From Streptomyces halobius (GTDB lineage Bacteria; Actinomycetota; Actinomycetes; Streptomycetales; Streptomycetaceae): a DNA stretch of 64,000 bases. The stretch covers positions 6,200,001 to 6,264,000 of the forward strand of contig NZ_CP086322.1 of assembly GCF_023277745.1 (NCBI RefSeq). The letters are read 5' to 3'. The notes beneath the pieces are model-generated. The model had not been told where the DNA came from and made no database searches. It was given only the letters and a program-made list of their open reading frames with translations. This document shows positions 34,954 through 44,547 of the stretch, in pieces; the first letter of the stretch is position 1; the number at the start of each line of letters is the position of its first letter. The position numbers and the translations under genes were made by a program.

Positions 34954-36294
34954 TCACGGGCGCCAGCTCACGCGGTGCTCTTGCCAGTGATCCCATGTGG
35001 TGAACATTGCCTCCCAGCCGTCCGGGAACTTGACCGTGACACCCAGCTGCACCGGCTCCGTCGCCGGGTGTTCGTCCAGCAGCTCCGCGACGCCCGCCCG
35101 GCACACCACGATGCAGGCGTGCCGGTGCCGGGAGGCGAGTACGCACAGGCGGCCGGTCTCCAGATGGAAGGCGGTGGCGTCGGGGCGGCCGGAGAGCGGG
35201 TGCAGGACGACCGTGACATCGAACTCGCGGCCCTGGAGACGGTTGGCGGTGTCCACCGCGACGCCCGTCACCCCCAGGGCGGCGAGCGCGGCGCGGACCG
35301 CCGCCGCCTGATCGCGATGGGCGGTGCCGACCGCGATCCGGGCAGCCGACAGCGGTGCCGGACCGTGGGTGTGCTCGCTGGTCGTGGTGCCGCCGCGGTC
35401 GAGCAGCCGGCGCACCACCAGGGCCACCGCGCGCACCGCCTCCGGATCCGTGCGCGGCGTGTGGCGGGCGGGGAGTTCCAGCAGGCCCCAGCCGGATTCG
35501 GCGGCCTCGTCCAGGACCCGGTCCACGCCCGAGCCGTCGGAGGGCACATCGAAGGCGAGGTGCCGGTCGCCGTGATCCGTGCCGCTGCGGAACGGCGTGT
35601 ACGGATAGAACGCGTCGGATACGAGGGGCGCGGCGGAAGCGGGGAGGCGCCAGGAGACCGGCAGGCGGTGCTGCGGCAGGTCCGGGTTGTGGGCCAGCAG
35701 GGTGGACACCGCGCTCGACGACGGGTCGTACGCCAGCCCGGCCCACTGCTCGGCGCCGACCACGCTGAACGGATCCAGCTGCCCCGGATCGCCGACGAAC
35801 AGCGCCCGCTCGAAGAGCCCGGCGACGGTCAGCAGCGCATCGGAGCGCATCTGGTACGCCTCGTCCACGATGGCGTGCCGCCACGGCTCGTCGACCTTGG
35901 TGTACGCCCACTTCGCGGCCGTCGAGACGACGATGTCCAGCCCGGTCAGATCGGCCGCCTTCGCGGACGTACGGACCGCGGGCAGCTCCGCCAGCGCCGG
36001 GTCGAACGCGCCGGGCTCGCTGCTGTGCAGCCGGCCGACCGGCAGCTCCCGGTCCTTCTCGGCCAGCCGCAGGACGAGGTCGTCGACCTGGGCGTTGGTC
36101 TGCGCCACGATCATCAACGGGCGTCCCGCGGCGGCCAGTTCGCGGGCCGCACGGACCACGAGGGTGGACTTGCCGGCGCCGGGCGGGGAGTCCACGACCA
36201 CGCCGCGCCGGCCGCCGTGCAGCGTGTCGTGCAGGATCGCGGCGGTCGCGGCGGTGGCGGCGGCCGCGGGGTCGAAGGAGCCCGTGGGGTTCAA
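34954..36294 (-). CDS. SF1 (Dna2/UPF1-like) DNA helicase, third gene of the nuclease-X-helicase operon
   Basis: 446-aa superfamily-1 helicase. Motif I is DSPPGAGKST (35-44) and motif Ia MIVAQTNAQ. Motif II is VDEAYQM, III GDPGQLDPFS (168-177), and IV includes SWRLP. V reads DTANRLQGREFDVTVV and VI LCVLASRHRHACIVV. All motor motifs look complete; there is no N-terminal Fe-S or nuclease domain. The TTG start at 36294 overlaps the preceding stop (TTGA) with GGAGG seven bases upstream, so it is coupled. With the nuclease two genes upstream it resembles a split Dna2/AddAB-like machine; a repair or phage-defence role is inference. Confidence 0.9.
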   Translation of the reverse strand: MNPTGSFDPAAAATAATAAILHDTLHGGRRGVVVDSPPGAGKSTLVVRAARELAAAGRPLMIVAQTNAQVDDLVLRLAEKDRELPVGRLHSSEPGAFDPALAELPAVRTSAKAADLTGLDIVVSTAAKWAYTKVDEPWRHAIVDEAYQMRSDALLTVAGLFERALFVGDPGQLDPFSVVGAEQWAGLAYDPSSSAVSTLLAHNPDLPQHRLPVSWRLPASAAPLVSDAFYPYTPFRSGTDHGDRHLAFDVPSDGSGVDRVLDEAAESGWGLLELPARHTPRTDPEAVRAVALVVRRLLDRGGTTTSEHTHGPAPLSAARIAVGTAHRDQAAAVRAALAALGVTGVAVDTANRLQGREFDVTVVLHPLSGRPDATAFHLETGRLCVLASRHRHACIVVCRAGVAELLDEHPATEPVQLGVTVKFPDGWEAMFTTWDHWQEHRVSWRP

Positions 36295-37850
36295 AGGAAG
36301 TCCTCCGGGGTCATGAGGTCGGGGGCCTCTGCGGGTGCCCCCGCAGCGCACGGCGGCGGGCCGCCGTGCGTCCAGGGCGTGTCCTGGGGGTCCGGCAGCT
36401 CGGGGCCGCCGCGCGGGGCGTGCTCGAAGAGCGTCCAGCACACCGTGTCGTCCGGCTCCGGCACCGAACCGGGCTCCGGCGTCCGGCCCCGCCCCATTCC
36501 GCCCGTCAGCCGCACCACCAGCGCCCCCGGCTCCTCCAGGACGTACGACACGAACTCGGCGGTCTGCGTGCGGCCGTCCGCCAACGGGCGGTACAGCTTG
36601 GCGCGTTCGGACAGCTGCGGGCGGTCGGCCGTCCGCAGGGTGACCAGGGGGCGCGGCATCGGCCGCCTGCCCTCGGAGAACGCCGTCTCGACGGCCGTGA
36701 CGGTGCCCTGCAGCGCCTCGCCCGCCAGCCTGCGCCCGGCCATCACCAGCGGGTCGTCCAGGGCCTCCTGGGCGTCCAGCTGGGCCTGCGCGGTCTCCCG
36801 CGAGGCCAGCTTCTGCGCGGCGGTGACCGCGTCGTCCCGCTTGGGCTGCGGCGGCTCCCCGGCGCGCACCCGGTCGCGGTGCGCCGTGTACGACCAGCGG
36901 TCGCGTTTCCAGCGGTCGGCGACCCGCGCGCCCTCCGGGAGGGCGCGCAGCAGGTCGATGCCGCGCCAGACGGCGTCCCACGTCGGCCGCAGCTGCCCCT
37001 CGATGAGGCCGCGGACCTCCTCCTCGGCGCCCGGCAGCCCGGCGTCGAAGCGGGCCATCGCGGGAGCCAGCAGCCGGTTGTCGAACGCCGGGTCGGTGGC
37101 CGGGCCGGCAGGCGGGCACAGCAGCTGGCCGTCCGCGTCACGCGCCGACTCGGCGCGCTCGGCCGCCTCCCGGCCCGAAAGGCCCGAGGCGCCCGCCGGA
37201 GGGTCGATCCAGGCGAGGAGCGCGCCCAGGTGCTGGTCCTCCAGCGGGCTCTGGCCGGTCGCCCAATGGCGGGTGAGCAGCCCCGTCATGGACAGCAGCA
37301 GACACGCGCCCGGCACCCGGGCCCGCTCGCCGAAATGAGTGAACCAGCGGCCCAGGAGCGGGACATGCGGCGGCGCGGGATACGGCGTCTCCGGATCCTG
37401 CTCGGCCGTCCGCCGGAACCGCATCGACCGGCCCAGCAGCCGGACGAAGTCGACGCCCGCGGCGCTCGGCACGATCAACTGCGGGGCATCCGCGCACAGT
37501 TCGACCTGGACGGGGACCTTCTTGCCGGTCTCCGGGTCGGTCTCCTTGCGCTCCTGCCACTCGACGACCTCCGCGAAGCCGTCCACATACGGCAGCAGCA
37601 ACTCCGCCAGCTCGGCGAGGAACGCGAACCGCAGATCGCGGTTGCGCGGCTGCGGTACGGCCAGCAGCGCCGGCTTCTCGCGGTCCGTGCCGACCAGTGC
37701 GCCCAGCGGGGCGCCGGCCTCGCCGGAGGTCGTCAACGGGACGAAGACCAGGGGCTGTTCGGACAGATGGCGGTGCCGGACCGTGGCCAGCGGCCGGGCG
37801 CGGCCGGCCGCCACCGCCTCCATCCGGGCCAGCGTCTCGATCAGCGGCAT
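36291..37850 (-). CDS. Unknown protein between Fe-S nuclease and helicase genes
   Basis: 519-aa protein without a recognised domain. Segments include LSEQPLVFVPLTTSGEAGAP, LRFAFLAELAELLLPYVDGF, QLIVPSAAGVDFVRLLGRSM, VPLLGRWFTHFGERARVPGA, and a long Ala/Arg/Glu-rich region with TAAQKLASRETAQAQLDAQE. No signal peptide or membrane segment. ATG 37850 follows GGGAGG and overlaps the nuclease stop by 10 bases; its own stop overlaps the helicase start. The tight coupling on both sides suggests a structural or adaptor subunit of one complex. Confidence 0.8.
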   Translation of the reverse strand: MPLIETLARMEAVAAGRARPLATVRHRHLSEQPLVFVPLTTSGEAGAPLGALVGTDREKPALLAVPQPRNRDLRFAFLAELAELLLPYVDGFAEVVEWQERKETDPETGKKVPVQVELCADAPQLIVPSAAGVDFVRLLGRSMRFRRTAEQDPETPYPAPPHVPLLGRWFTHFGERARVPGACLLLSMTGLLTRHWATGQSPLEDQHLGALLAWIDPPAGASGLSGREAAERAESARDADGQLLCPPAGPATDPAFDNRLLAPAMARFDAGLPGAEEEVRGLIEGQLRPTWDAVWRGIDLLRALPEGARVADRWKRDRWSYTAHRDRVRAGEPPQPKRDDAVTAAQKLASRETAQAQLDAQEALDDPLVMAGRRLAGEALQGTVTAVETAFSEGRRPMPRPLVTLRTADRPQLSERAKLYRPLADGRTQTAEFVSYVLEEPGALVVRLTGGMGRGRTPEPGSVPEPDDTVCWTLFEHAPRGGPELPDPQDTPWTHGGPPPCAAGAPAEAPDLMTPEDFL

Positions 37851-39214
37851 ACCGGTTCCTCCCTGCGGCCGGCCGCCGCGCCGGCCAGGGCCTCGGCGCG
37901 GAGGGCGGCCGCCCGGCGGAGGGCCTCGACGGCGGGGTCGTCGGGGGTGGGGGCGTCGGGGGGAGTGGTTGCGGTGGGAGGTGTGTTGGCGGGGCCGGGG
38001 GCTGTGTCGTCGGGGGCCGGGGTGGCATCGCCGTGGAGCGTCGCTCCGCTGCCCGGTCGTTCCCGCGTCGTCCCGGTGGCCGCCGCGAGGACGTCCTCGA
38101 CGGTGCGCAGGCCGCCCAACTCGCCCCGTACACCGCGGCCCAGGGGCTCCACCGCGCCGTCCTCGCGGGACCGCCTGCGGCAGTGGAACGCCAGCTCGCA
38201 GGCGGCCAGGCACTCGGGGGCGTAGGCCGCGGCGACCGCGTCGACGGCCGCGGCCAGCTCCTCGGGCGGGCGGGTCGGCACGCCGTCGTCCGTCAACCGC
38301 AGATCGAAGGTGGTCCCCGGGGGGAGCGCGGCGGTGATCTCCTCGATGCGGGTGAGACGGGCCAGCTGCCGCCGGGTCGTCGCGAGCTGCTTGCGGATGT
38401 CGAGGGCCGCGGCGGTGGGGAGGTTGGAGAAGTCCTTCGGGCAGACCAGCAGTACCCGCTCCCCGACCCGGACCGCGCGGCCGGTCCGGGCGGCGACATG
38501 CCCGGCGACCGTCTCCAGAGCCAGGACGTACACCGCCGCCTGCCGGGCCGCGGCGCCGACCTTCGCGGCGTCCGCCGCGCCGTCGATCATCGGGAAGGAC
38601 TTGATCTCGACGACCGTCCAGCCGCCGTCCGGATGCACCACCACCGCGTCCGGCTCCACATAGGCCGGCGAGCCGGCCACCTCGACGGCCAGCATCGGAT
38701 GGTCCAGCAGGGCCCAGCCGCCGGCCGCGGTCGCCTCGCGCAGCGCCAGCGCCGTACGCGCCGCACGGCCCTCCGGGCCGGCCGCGGACAGATCGGGCAG
38801 GGCGACCGCCGCGCTCTCGGACGCCGCGCTGCCCGGCCGCAGCCGTTCGTGGAGCAGCCGCAGCAGATCCGCGCCGCCGTCGGACTTCACCCGGGACTCG
38901 AAGGAGTTGCCGCGGATGAGCGCGAACTGGGACTGGCCGTACGTCGCGGGCGAGCCGAGCGCCTGGGCGAGCGCGCTCTTGTCGATGCCCGCGCCGTCCA
39001 GCAGCGCGCGCCGCCGGCAGCCGGGGTTGGCGGCCAGCGCGGCGAGCGCGCGGGCATCCAGCGAGCGCGGCCGTACGCCGGGGCCGCGCAGCTCGGTCAG
39101 GCTCCGCCGCACGCCGGGACTCGGCGTCGGCTGCTCCGCCGGCGGTGCGGCCGACGCGGGTCGACTGTCGCGGTAGACGTTCACCCGCGGAAGTCTCGCA
39201 TCCGGCACCGACAC
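37841..39214 (-). CDS. Cas4/RecB-like PD-(D/E)XK nuclease with four-cysteine Fe-S motif
   Basis: 457-aa predicted nuclease. The catalytic core has Asp189 in VEPDAVVV, Glu203 and Lys205 in VVEIKSFP and the QxxxY motif (Gln225-Tyr229 in RQAAVYVLAL). One cysteine near the N-terminus (Cys66 in NPGCRRR) and three near the C-terminus (Cys335, Cys339, Cys345 in ECLAACELAFHC) match the one-plus-three layout of the iron-sulfur cluster in Cas4/AddB/Dna2 nucleases. A Pro/Thr-rich linker and an Ala/Arg helix end the protein. GTG 39214 is used; GTG 39184 is an alternative. First gene of the operon with the unknown protein and SF1 helicase. Confidence 0.82.
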   Translation of the reverse strand: MSVPDARLPRVNVYRDSRPASAAPPAEQPTPSPGVRRSLTELRGPGVRPRSLDARALAALAANPGCRRRALLDGAGIDKSALAQALGSPATYGQSQFALIRGNSFESRVKSDGGADLLRLLHERLRPGSAASESAAVALPDLSAAGPEGRAARTALALREATAAGGWALLDHPMLAVEVAGSPAYVEPDAVVVHPDGGWTVVEIKSFPMIDGAADAAKVGAAARQAAVYVLALETVAGHVAARTGRAVRVGERVLLVCPKDFSNLPTAAALDIRKQLATTRRQLARLTRIEEITAALPPGTTFDLRLTDDGVPTRPPEELAAAVDAVAAAYAPECLAACELAFHCRRRSREDGAVEPLGRGVRGELGGLRTVEDVLAAATGTTRERPGSGATLHGDATPAPDDTAPGPANTPPTATTPPDAPTPDDPAVEALRRAAALRAEALAGAAAGRREEPVCR

Positions 39215-39450
39215 GCGAGGCGGTCACCCGAGAAAGGGCCCGTTCGGGATGTGCGGAGGGCTGGATCGGGACGTGTCCGGCCGGTTCGTGACGGGGTGCG
39301 GCCCCCACCCGCGCTCCCGCCCCCGCCTCCGGGCAAAACCGACCGATGGGTCATGATGGGAGGTCCCGCGGTCCGCGTCGGCATCAGGCCCCGCGTGTAC
39401 CGTCCGCACCGAGCAACGAGCAGCCGAGGAATCGGCGAGAGGTTACGACC

Positions 39451-40044
39451 ATGGCAGCGCGCATATTCCTGGCCAGGCACGGGCACACGGAGTGGGCCCT
39501 TTCCGGCAGGCACACCGGGCGGACGGACATCCCGCTGCTGGACGAGGGCCGGCGGGGCGCCAAGCTGCTGGGCGAGCGGCTGCACCGCACCCCCTGGAAC
39601 GGCCTGCCCGGCGTCGAGGTCCGTACCAGCCCCCTGGTCCGCGCCAAGGAGACCTGCGAACTGGCCGGTTTCGGTGACCGGGCGCAGGAGTGGGACGCGC
39701 TGATGGAGGTCGACTACGGCGCGTACGAGGGCCTGACACCGGCCGAGATCACGGCGATACGGCCGGACTGGCTCCTGTGGCGCGACGGGGTGCCGGAAGG
39801 GGAGACGCTCGCCGAGGCCGCCGCGCGGGCCGACGAGGTCGTGGCCTGGGCCCGCTCGGCCGACCGCGACGTGCTGGTCTTCGCGCACGGCCACATCCTG
39901 CGCACCCTGGGCGCCCGCTGGCTGGGCCTGGACATCTCCTTCGGGGCCCGCATCCGCCTCGACCCGACGTCGCTGTCGGTGCTGGGCTGGGCCTACGGGG
40001 AACCGGCGATCGAGCGCTGGAACGACACCGGCCACCTGGGCTGA
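39451..40044 (+). CDS. Histidine phosphatase (phosphoglycerate-mutase-like) family protein
   Basis: 197-aa phosphatase. The RHG catalytic motif is [10 protein letters not shown] (His10 phosphorylated); the second histidine is in [18 protein letters not shown]. The acidic loop has [15 protein letters not shown], and [14 protein letters not shown] completes the site. Members range from phosphosugar to acid phosphatases, so the substrate cannot be stated. GAGAGG precedes ATG 39451. Divergent from the nuclease-helicase operon across about 235 bases. Confidence 0.92.
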   Translation: MAARIFLARHGHTEWALSGRHTGRTDIPLLDEGRRGAKLLGERLHRTPWNGLPGVEVRTSPLVRAKETCELAGFGDRAQEWDALMEVDYGAYEGLTPAEITAIRPDWLLWRDGVPEGETLAEAAARADEVVAWARSADRDVLVFAHGHILRTLGARWLGLDISFGARIRLDPTSLSVLGWAYGEPAIERWNDTGHLG

Positions 40045-40246
40045 CCGCAGGACCGGGGACCGGAGGACCGGTCGTCGGGCGGCCGGGCGACGGAACCGGA
40101 CGGCCACCTCGGACGACGACCGCCACGGCAACCGCATTCCCACGACACCGCCGGCCCCACGACGCCGGTCGCCTCGGCCGACCGGCCGGCCGACGACCGG
40201 ATCCACGCGCGGCCCGGCCGCGCCCCCGCCCCGGCCGCCCTCCGCC

Positions 40247-41695
40247 TCACCCCGTCTGACGCCCCGTAGTCTCCGCCCCGTCCCGCACCCCCGTCGACGT
40301 CGCGTGCCGGTCCAGGAATTCGGCGACCGTGCCGCGGGCGCGGTGCGGCCGCAGGGCGCGGGCGGTGCCGTCGAGCATGGTGCGGATCCGTGCCGAGTGG
40401 ACCTGTTCCAGCAGGGCCAGCGTCCGGACCCCGGCCGCGGCGGCCTCCTCGGGGACGCCGCTGACGGCGAGATTGGCCGCGAGTTCCGCGGTGAACAGGG
40501 CGATGTTGCGGGTGAAGTGGGGGTCTTGGAGAGCGACCGCGCGGCGTGCGTGTTCCACCGCGCGCCCCCGTTCGCCCAGGGCCGCCCAGCACTGTGCCTC
40601 CAGGCCCTCCAGCTCGGCCTCGCCGTAGAAGCTCATCCACTCCGGGTCGTTGTCGCACGGCCCGCCCGCGAACAGCCGTTGGGCCCGTGCCAGTGCCTGC
40701 TCGCAGCCCGTACGGTCGGCCAGGCCCGCCCAGCCGCCCGCCTCGCGCAGGGCCAGCAGCGACAGCAGCCGGGGCGAGGCCAGATGCTGGGCGGCCTGTT
40801 GTGCGGCCTGGGCGGCGCGTACCGCCTCGCGTGGCCGGCCGGCGTCGCGAGCGAGGAAGGCCGTGTTGCAGAAGGCGTGCGCCTCCAGGGCGGTGTCGCC
40901 GCAGACCCGGGCGGTGGCCAGCGCCTCGGCGTAGTGTGAGCGGGCGTCGCCGTGCCGGCCCGAGTCGTGCGCCAACCAGCCGACGGTGATGGCGAGTTCG
41001 CCCGCACCGGTGTGCAGCCGGTCGGCGATCGTACGGTGCTGGATGTGGGCGTCGAGCATGTCGTAGGCGGCCCGCAGCGGCTGCGTGGCACGGCGGTAGA
41101 TGCCTTCGGCGCCGTGCCGGTCGTCCAGCAGCCGGATCCGCCGGACGGCTTCCTCGACGGCGGTGGCTTCGGCCGCGCCGGCCCGGCCGCCGGACGGTGT
41201 GCGGGGGGCCGGGATGCTGACGTTGGCAGCGGCGGCGGGGTCCAGCGGATGCAGGGCGGTGAGGCCGAGGGCGGCTGCCGGGCCGCCGGTGATGAACGCG
41301 CGACGCAGCACGTCGCTCTCCTCGCAGTTCTGGATACGGGTATCGCGGTGGTCGGGGTCGGTTGCCAGGGGCGCGGCGCTGACCGCAGCCGTACGCGCCC
41401 CCCGTCCGCGTACCGTCTCGCGCGGTGCGAAGCCCATGTCCGGCAGCGTCAGGCCGGGGAACATATGCCGGAACACTCGCTCGTAGGCGTAGTTCGGGCA
41501 CCGGATCTCCCCGGCCTCGACGCGCCCCACATAGCGGGCGTCGCACGAGACCTGCTCGCCGATCTCACGGGCGGCCCGTCGGACCGCCGCCGCGAACTCG
41601 CCCGGGGACAGCCGGCCGCGCAGCTGTCGGAAGGCGGTGTTCGGGCGGGCGGGTACGGTGTGGGACGACGCTGATTCTGCTGGTGGCGACGCCAT
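40247..41695 (-). CDS. XRE-type regulator with TPR-like C-terminal domain
   Basis: 482-aa regulator. The N-terminus is an XRE-like HTH (FRQLRGRLSPGEFAAAVRRA, CDARYVGRVEAGEIRCPNYA). It is followed by a twin-Arg-like RRAFITGGPAAALGLTAL segment and a C-terminal array of tetratricopeptide-like helices (LHTGAGELAITVGWLAHDSG, ARSHYAEALATARVCGDTAL, and so on). This layout is that of streptomycete NsdA-type regulators of development and antibiotic production; whether it is NsdA itself cannot be said. GGAGAGGG precedes ATG 41695. Confidence 0.82.
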   Translation of the reverse strand: MASPPAESASSHTVPARPNTAFRQLRGRLSPGEFAAAVRRAAREIGEQVSCDARYVGRVEAGEIRCPNYAYERVFRHMFPGLTLPDMGFAPRETVRGRGARTAAVSAAPLATDPDHRDTRIQNCEESDVLRRAFITGGPAAALGLTALHPLDPAAAANVSIPAPRTPSGGRAGAAEATAVEEAVRRIRLLDDRHGAEGIYRRATQPLRAAYDMLDAHIQHRTIADRLHTGAGELAITVGWLAHDSGRHGDARSHYAEALATARVCGDTALEAHAFCNTAFLARDAGRPREAVRAAQAAQQAAQHLASPRLLSLLALREAGGWAGLADRTGCEQALARAQRLFAGGPCDNDPEWMSFYGEAELEGLEAQCWAALGERGRAVEHARRAVALQDPHFTRNIALFTAELAANLAVSGVPEEAAAAGVRTLALLEQVHSARIRTMLDGTARALRPHRARGTVAEFLDRHATSTGVRDGAETTGRQTG

Positions 41696-41943
41696 GGCGG
41701 ACCCTCTCCGTGCCCTCTCCGTGCCATCTTCGTGGCGATGCCGCGTCCTGGCGGTGCGGCGGGACGACCGTACCGGCCGGGGCTGTTGCGCCACTCGGAG
41801 TTTGGCCTACAAACCGGATATCTCACCCGCGATCTGCCATGAAGTGCCATCCTTTGCAGCGTTACGCCGCCGTAGCTGTTGACGTGCCGGGCCGTTAAAC
41901 CCGGTGTAAAGAGGTGCGACGCGTGCAGGAGGAGGGGTTTTCC

Positions 41944-42387
41944 GTGGGGGAGACCGGCGTGAGCAGGGGCGTCAACGGATCCGACCACGGCGTGCTGCCG
42001 GAACCGGCGCAGCCGTGTGACCTCGTCACGGTGCCCGCCCGGCAGGGCCTGGAGGCGGTCGACATCCTCCGCCTGCGGGACGGCGTCGGCCCCGTTCTGC
42101 ACGACGGAGCCTGCCTCACCCTCGGTTTCCTGGTGCCCCCGGGCACGGCCGCCGGATGGGACGTCCCGGGGAGCGCGTGCACCCAGACCCACGGACGCGG
42201 GATCGCGCTGGACACGGCGTACGACGGGGCGAACACCACCGGGGGCGCCGGGGAGCAGCCCGTGACGGGCACCGGCTGGCTGGTGCCCCCGGAGGGCGCG
42301 TACGCGGCCGCCACGGATCCGGTGGTGCTGCGGGCGGCGCTCGGCGAGGCGGCCCGCACGATCGAGGCCGTGGACCGCTGTCAGTAG
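41944..42387 (+). CDS. Hypothetical protein
   Basis: 147-aa protein: LPEPAQPCDLVTVPARQGLE, AVDILRLRDGVGPVLHDGAC, LTLGFLVPPGTAAGWDVPGS, a Gly/Thr-rich stretch and GWLVPPEGAYAAATDPVVLR. It looks like a small beta-rich domain and is commonly found beside XRE-TPR regulators. GTG 41944 has an excellent GGAGGAGGGG site seven bases upstream; upstream in-frame GTGs at 41914 and 41923 are weaker. Divergent from the regulator, so co-regulation is plausible. Confidence 0.7.
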   Translation: MGETGVSRGVNGSDHGVLPEPAQPCDLVTVPARQGLEAVDILRLRDGVGPVLHDGACLTLGFLVPPGTAAGWDVPGSACTQTHGRGIALDTAYDGANTTGGAGEQPVTGTGWLVPPEGAYAAATDPVVLRAALGEAARTIEAVDRCQ

Positions 42388-42520
42388 CCGTCAATGGCCG
42401 TCAATGGGGGCCGTGTAAGGGGAGTTGACGGGACGTGCGGTGGGAGGCGGTGCGTCCGGGGTGTGGTGGCGGGCCCGTCCGGCTGGTGCCGGCCGGGCCC
42501 TCGGTGTCCCGGTGCCCGTT

Positions 42521-43801
42521 TCAGCGGGCGGGTTCTCCGGACGGCGCGCTGGTGGCGGCCTGGGTGCCGGCGGTGGCCGGGCGGGGGACGGTGACGCCGC
42601 CGTGCCGGTTCTCCAGCCGGCTGCGTACGCCCAGCATCAGCCGGTGCGCGGTGAACGTCGCGCCGTAGACGAAGCGCATCGACGGGCCGAACGACGGCGC
42701 GGTCAGCAGTCCGGCGAAGAACAGGCCCGGCCAGGACGACTCGAAACCGGGGCTCAGTTCGGGTGCCCGGCTGCTGCCGACGGTCCGCAGGGTGCCGCGC
42801 AGCCGGGCGTCGAGCAGCCGCAGCCGGCCGAGATCGGGGCGGAAGCCGGTGGCGGCCACCACGTGGTGGGTGTCGAGAGCGGTGACGCGGCCATCCTTAT
42901 GGGTGAGTTCGAGTCGGACCCCGTCGTCATGGGGAAGCGCGGCCCTGATGCGGTGTTCGAAGAGGACCGGTACGGCGCGCTCGAAGCGGGGCCGCAGCCA
43001 CCAGGCACCGGCCGGGCCCAGCGCGGACTCGGCGATCCGCACCCGGGTGCGGGCGGGCAGTCCGTGCACCGCCCAGGGGAGCTCCGACCACACCCAGCTC
43101 GGCCAGCCGGTGCCCAGACCGCAGTGCGGGTCGCTCAGCGCGCGCAGCCGGCCACGCTCCAGCGGCTGCGGCGGGGCGTTCCAGCGCAGCCGGCCGGCGC
43201 GGGCCACGACGCGGGGCCGGGCGCCCTGTTCGGCCAGCAGTGTCGCGGTCTCCAGGGCGGCCTGCCCGGCGCCGATCACCGTGACGTCCTGGCCGGCGAA
43301 ACCGGACAGATCGCGGTGGTCGCTGCTGTGCGAGGTGAGCGGGGCGGGCAGCCCGCGCAGCGGTTCGGGGCGGTGGGCGAACGGCATGACGCCGACGGCG
43401 AGGACCACGGTCCGGGCCGCGATGCTCTCACCGGCGTCCGTCTCGACCCGGAACCCGCCGTTGTCCGGGCGTACGGCGGTCACGGTGACCTGCTCGACCT
43501 GGGGGATGGTCCGCTCGCCGAACCATCTGCCGTACGCGGTGAAGACGTCCAGGGGCAGCGGGACGCCGTGGCGTGCGGTGATGCCGCGGGCGGCGCAGTA
43601 GTCCGCGAGGGTGTGGTCGCCCGCGGGGTCGGACAGGTTGGAGGACCAGGGTTCGGACTTGAGGAACATGCCGGTGGGCATGTGGTCGCGCCATGAGGCC
43701 ATCGGGCGGCCCAGGACCCGCAGGCTCAGCCCGGCCGCGGACGCGTGCGCGGCGATCGAGAGTCCGTAGGGGCCGGCGCCCACCACCACGAGGTCGTACA
43801 T
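42521..43801 (-). CDS. FAD-dependent oxidoreductase (FMO/pyridine-nucleotide-disulfide fold)
   Basis: 426-aa flavoprotein with two dinucleotide-binding motifs: FAD GAGPYGLSIAAH (8-19) and NAD(P) VIGAGQAALETATLL. The C-terminal ATGF motif is VVAATGFRPDLGRL, followed by GLFFAGLLTAPSFGPSMRF. It resembles flavin-containing monooxygenase or L-lysine/ornithine-hydroxylase-like proteins encoded with ATP-grasp enzymes in streptomycete polysaccharide clusters. Intact. The ATG follows GGGAA. Directly upstream is a decayed ATP-grasp gene on the same strand. Confidence 0.88.
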   Translation of the reverse strand: MYDLVVVGAGPYGLSIAAHASAAGLSLRVLGRPMASWRDHMPTGMFLKSEPWSSNLSDPAGDHTLADYCAARGITARHGVPLPLDVFTAYGRWFGERTIPQVEQVTVTAVRPDNGGFRVETDAGESIAARTVVLAVGVMPFAHRPEPLRGLPAPLTSHSSDHRDLSGFAGQDVTVIGAGQAALETATLLAEQGARPRVVARAGRLRWNAPPQPLERGRLRALSDPHCGLGTGWPSWVWSELPWAVHGLPARTRVRIAESALGPAGAWWLRPRFERAVPVLFEHRIRAALPHDDGVRLELTHKDGRVTALDTHHVVAATGFRPDLGRLRLLDARLRGTLRTVGSSRAPELSPGFESSWPGLFFAGLLTAPSFGPSMRFVYGATFTAHRLMLGVRSRLENRHGGVTVPRPATAGTQAATSAPSGEPAR

Positions 43802-43866
43802 GGAAGTTCCCTGCTCTTTCTGATCGTGCGGGTGCGGCCACCGGGGAGCGTCCACGGCCGCGCTGG

Positions 43867-44399
43867 TCAAGGCTGTTGGGGCGGGCCCAGGGGGTGCGCG
43901 GGCACCGGGCGGGTCAGATGCGGCGCGCCGGTGCGCATCCGGTGCGCGCCCTTGCGGACGCCGCTGCACAGCCACGAGCCGGACATGGCCAGGGACGGCA
44001 GCGGGTCGTCGACGGCGAACCTCACCCGTTCCACGCCGTGGCGCCCGCCCGGTACCGCGTCCGGGGGGATGCCCGGGGTCGCCCGGTGAAGGCCGTGGCC
44101 ACCGTCGACACCAGGGCGTGGTTCTCGGCGCGGAAGAGCCGTCCGGGCGCCGCGTCGGCGGCCTGCTGCGCGCTGCCGGGGAGGGCGGTCGCCGGGTGCG
44201 GCAGCGCCGGCTCCCGGCACAACCGGGCGGGTTCGGCCTTGTCGGCGACACGTTCGCGCAGGCCGGCGGGCTGGCCGGGGAGCAGGAAGCGGCCCGGCTG
44301 TCGGCCGGTGAGGCGGGCCGCGGCGCTCGTGCCGTGGTGAAAGGGGTCGGGGTCGGGCCGGAGCAGAAGTACGGGCACATCGGTGTCGAACGATGGCAT
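43867..44399 (-). pseudogene. Decayed ATP-grasp enzyme gene
   Basis: From ATG 44399 the frame gives PVLLLRPDPDPFHHGTSAAA and then jumps to FLLPGQPAGLRERVADKAEP, ARLCREPALPHPATALP. These match the start and ADKAEL region of ATP-grasp carboxylate-ligase-like proteins, but the ~80 residues normally between them are missing. The frame is later lost near 44060, while a plausible C-terminus (RVRFAVDDPLPSLAMSGSWL) continues in another frame and ends at 43867. I read this as internal deletions plus a frameshift. The comparison family is recalled, not aligned. Confidence 0.5.
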
Positions 44400-44547
44400 G
44401 TGCGGAGTCCTTCACGTCGATGGACCGTGCGGGCGACGGAACTCGCCAATGGGCTATCAGAAGGCTTTCCGGCAGCCCATATGGGGATCCGCTGATTACC
44501 GTCAGGGATCAGCACGCCCTATTGCGGGCGTCCCCAAAGGAGTCACT

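Noticed and set aside
36291..39308. A single 1005-aa reverse open frame across two genes
   Set aside because: It contains the 519-aa middle protein only from 37850; upstream it runs out of frame over the nuclease gene, whose own frame carries the nuclease motifs.
34894..39703. Large forward open frames (up to 814 aa)
   Set aside because: They are antisense to the helicase, middle protein and nuclease genes, whose motifs and overlapping starts and stops are coherent.
43867..44399. A functional small gene with three overlapping reverse frames
   Set aside because: Family-like segments are split between frames with expected parts missing, so a remnant explains them better.
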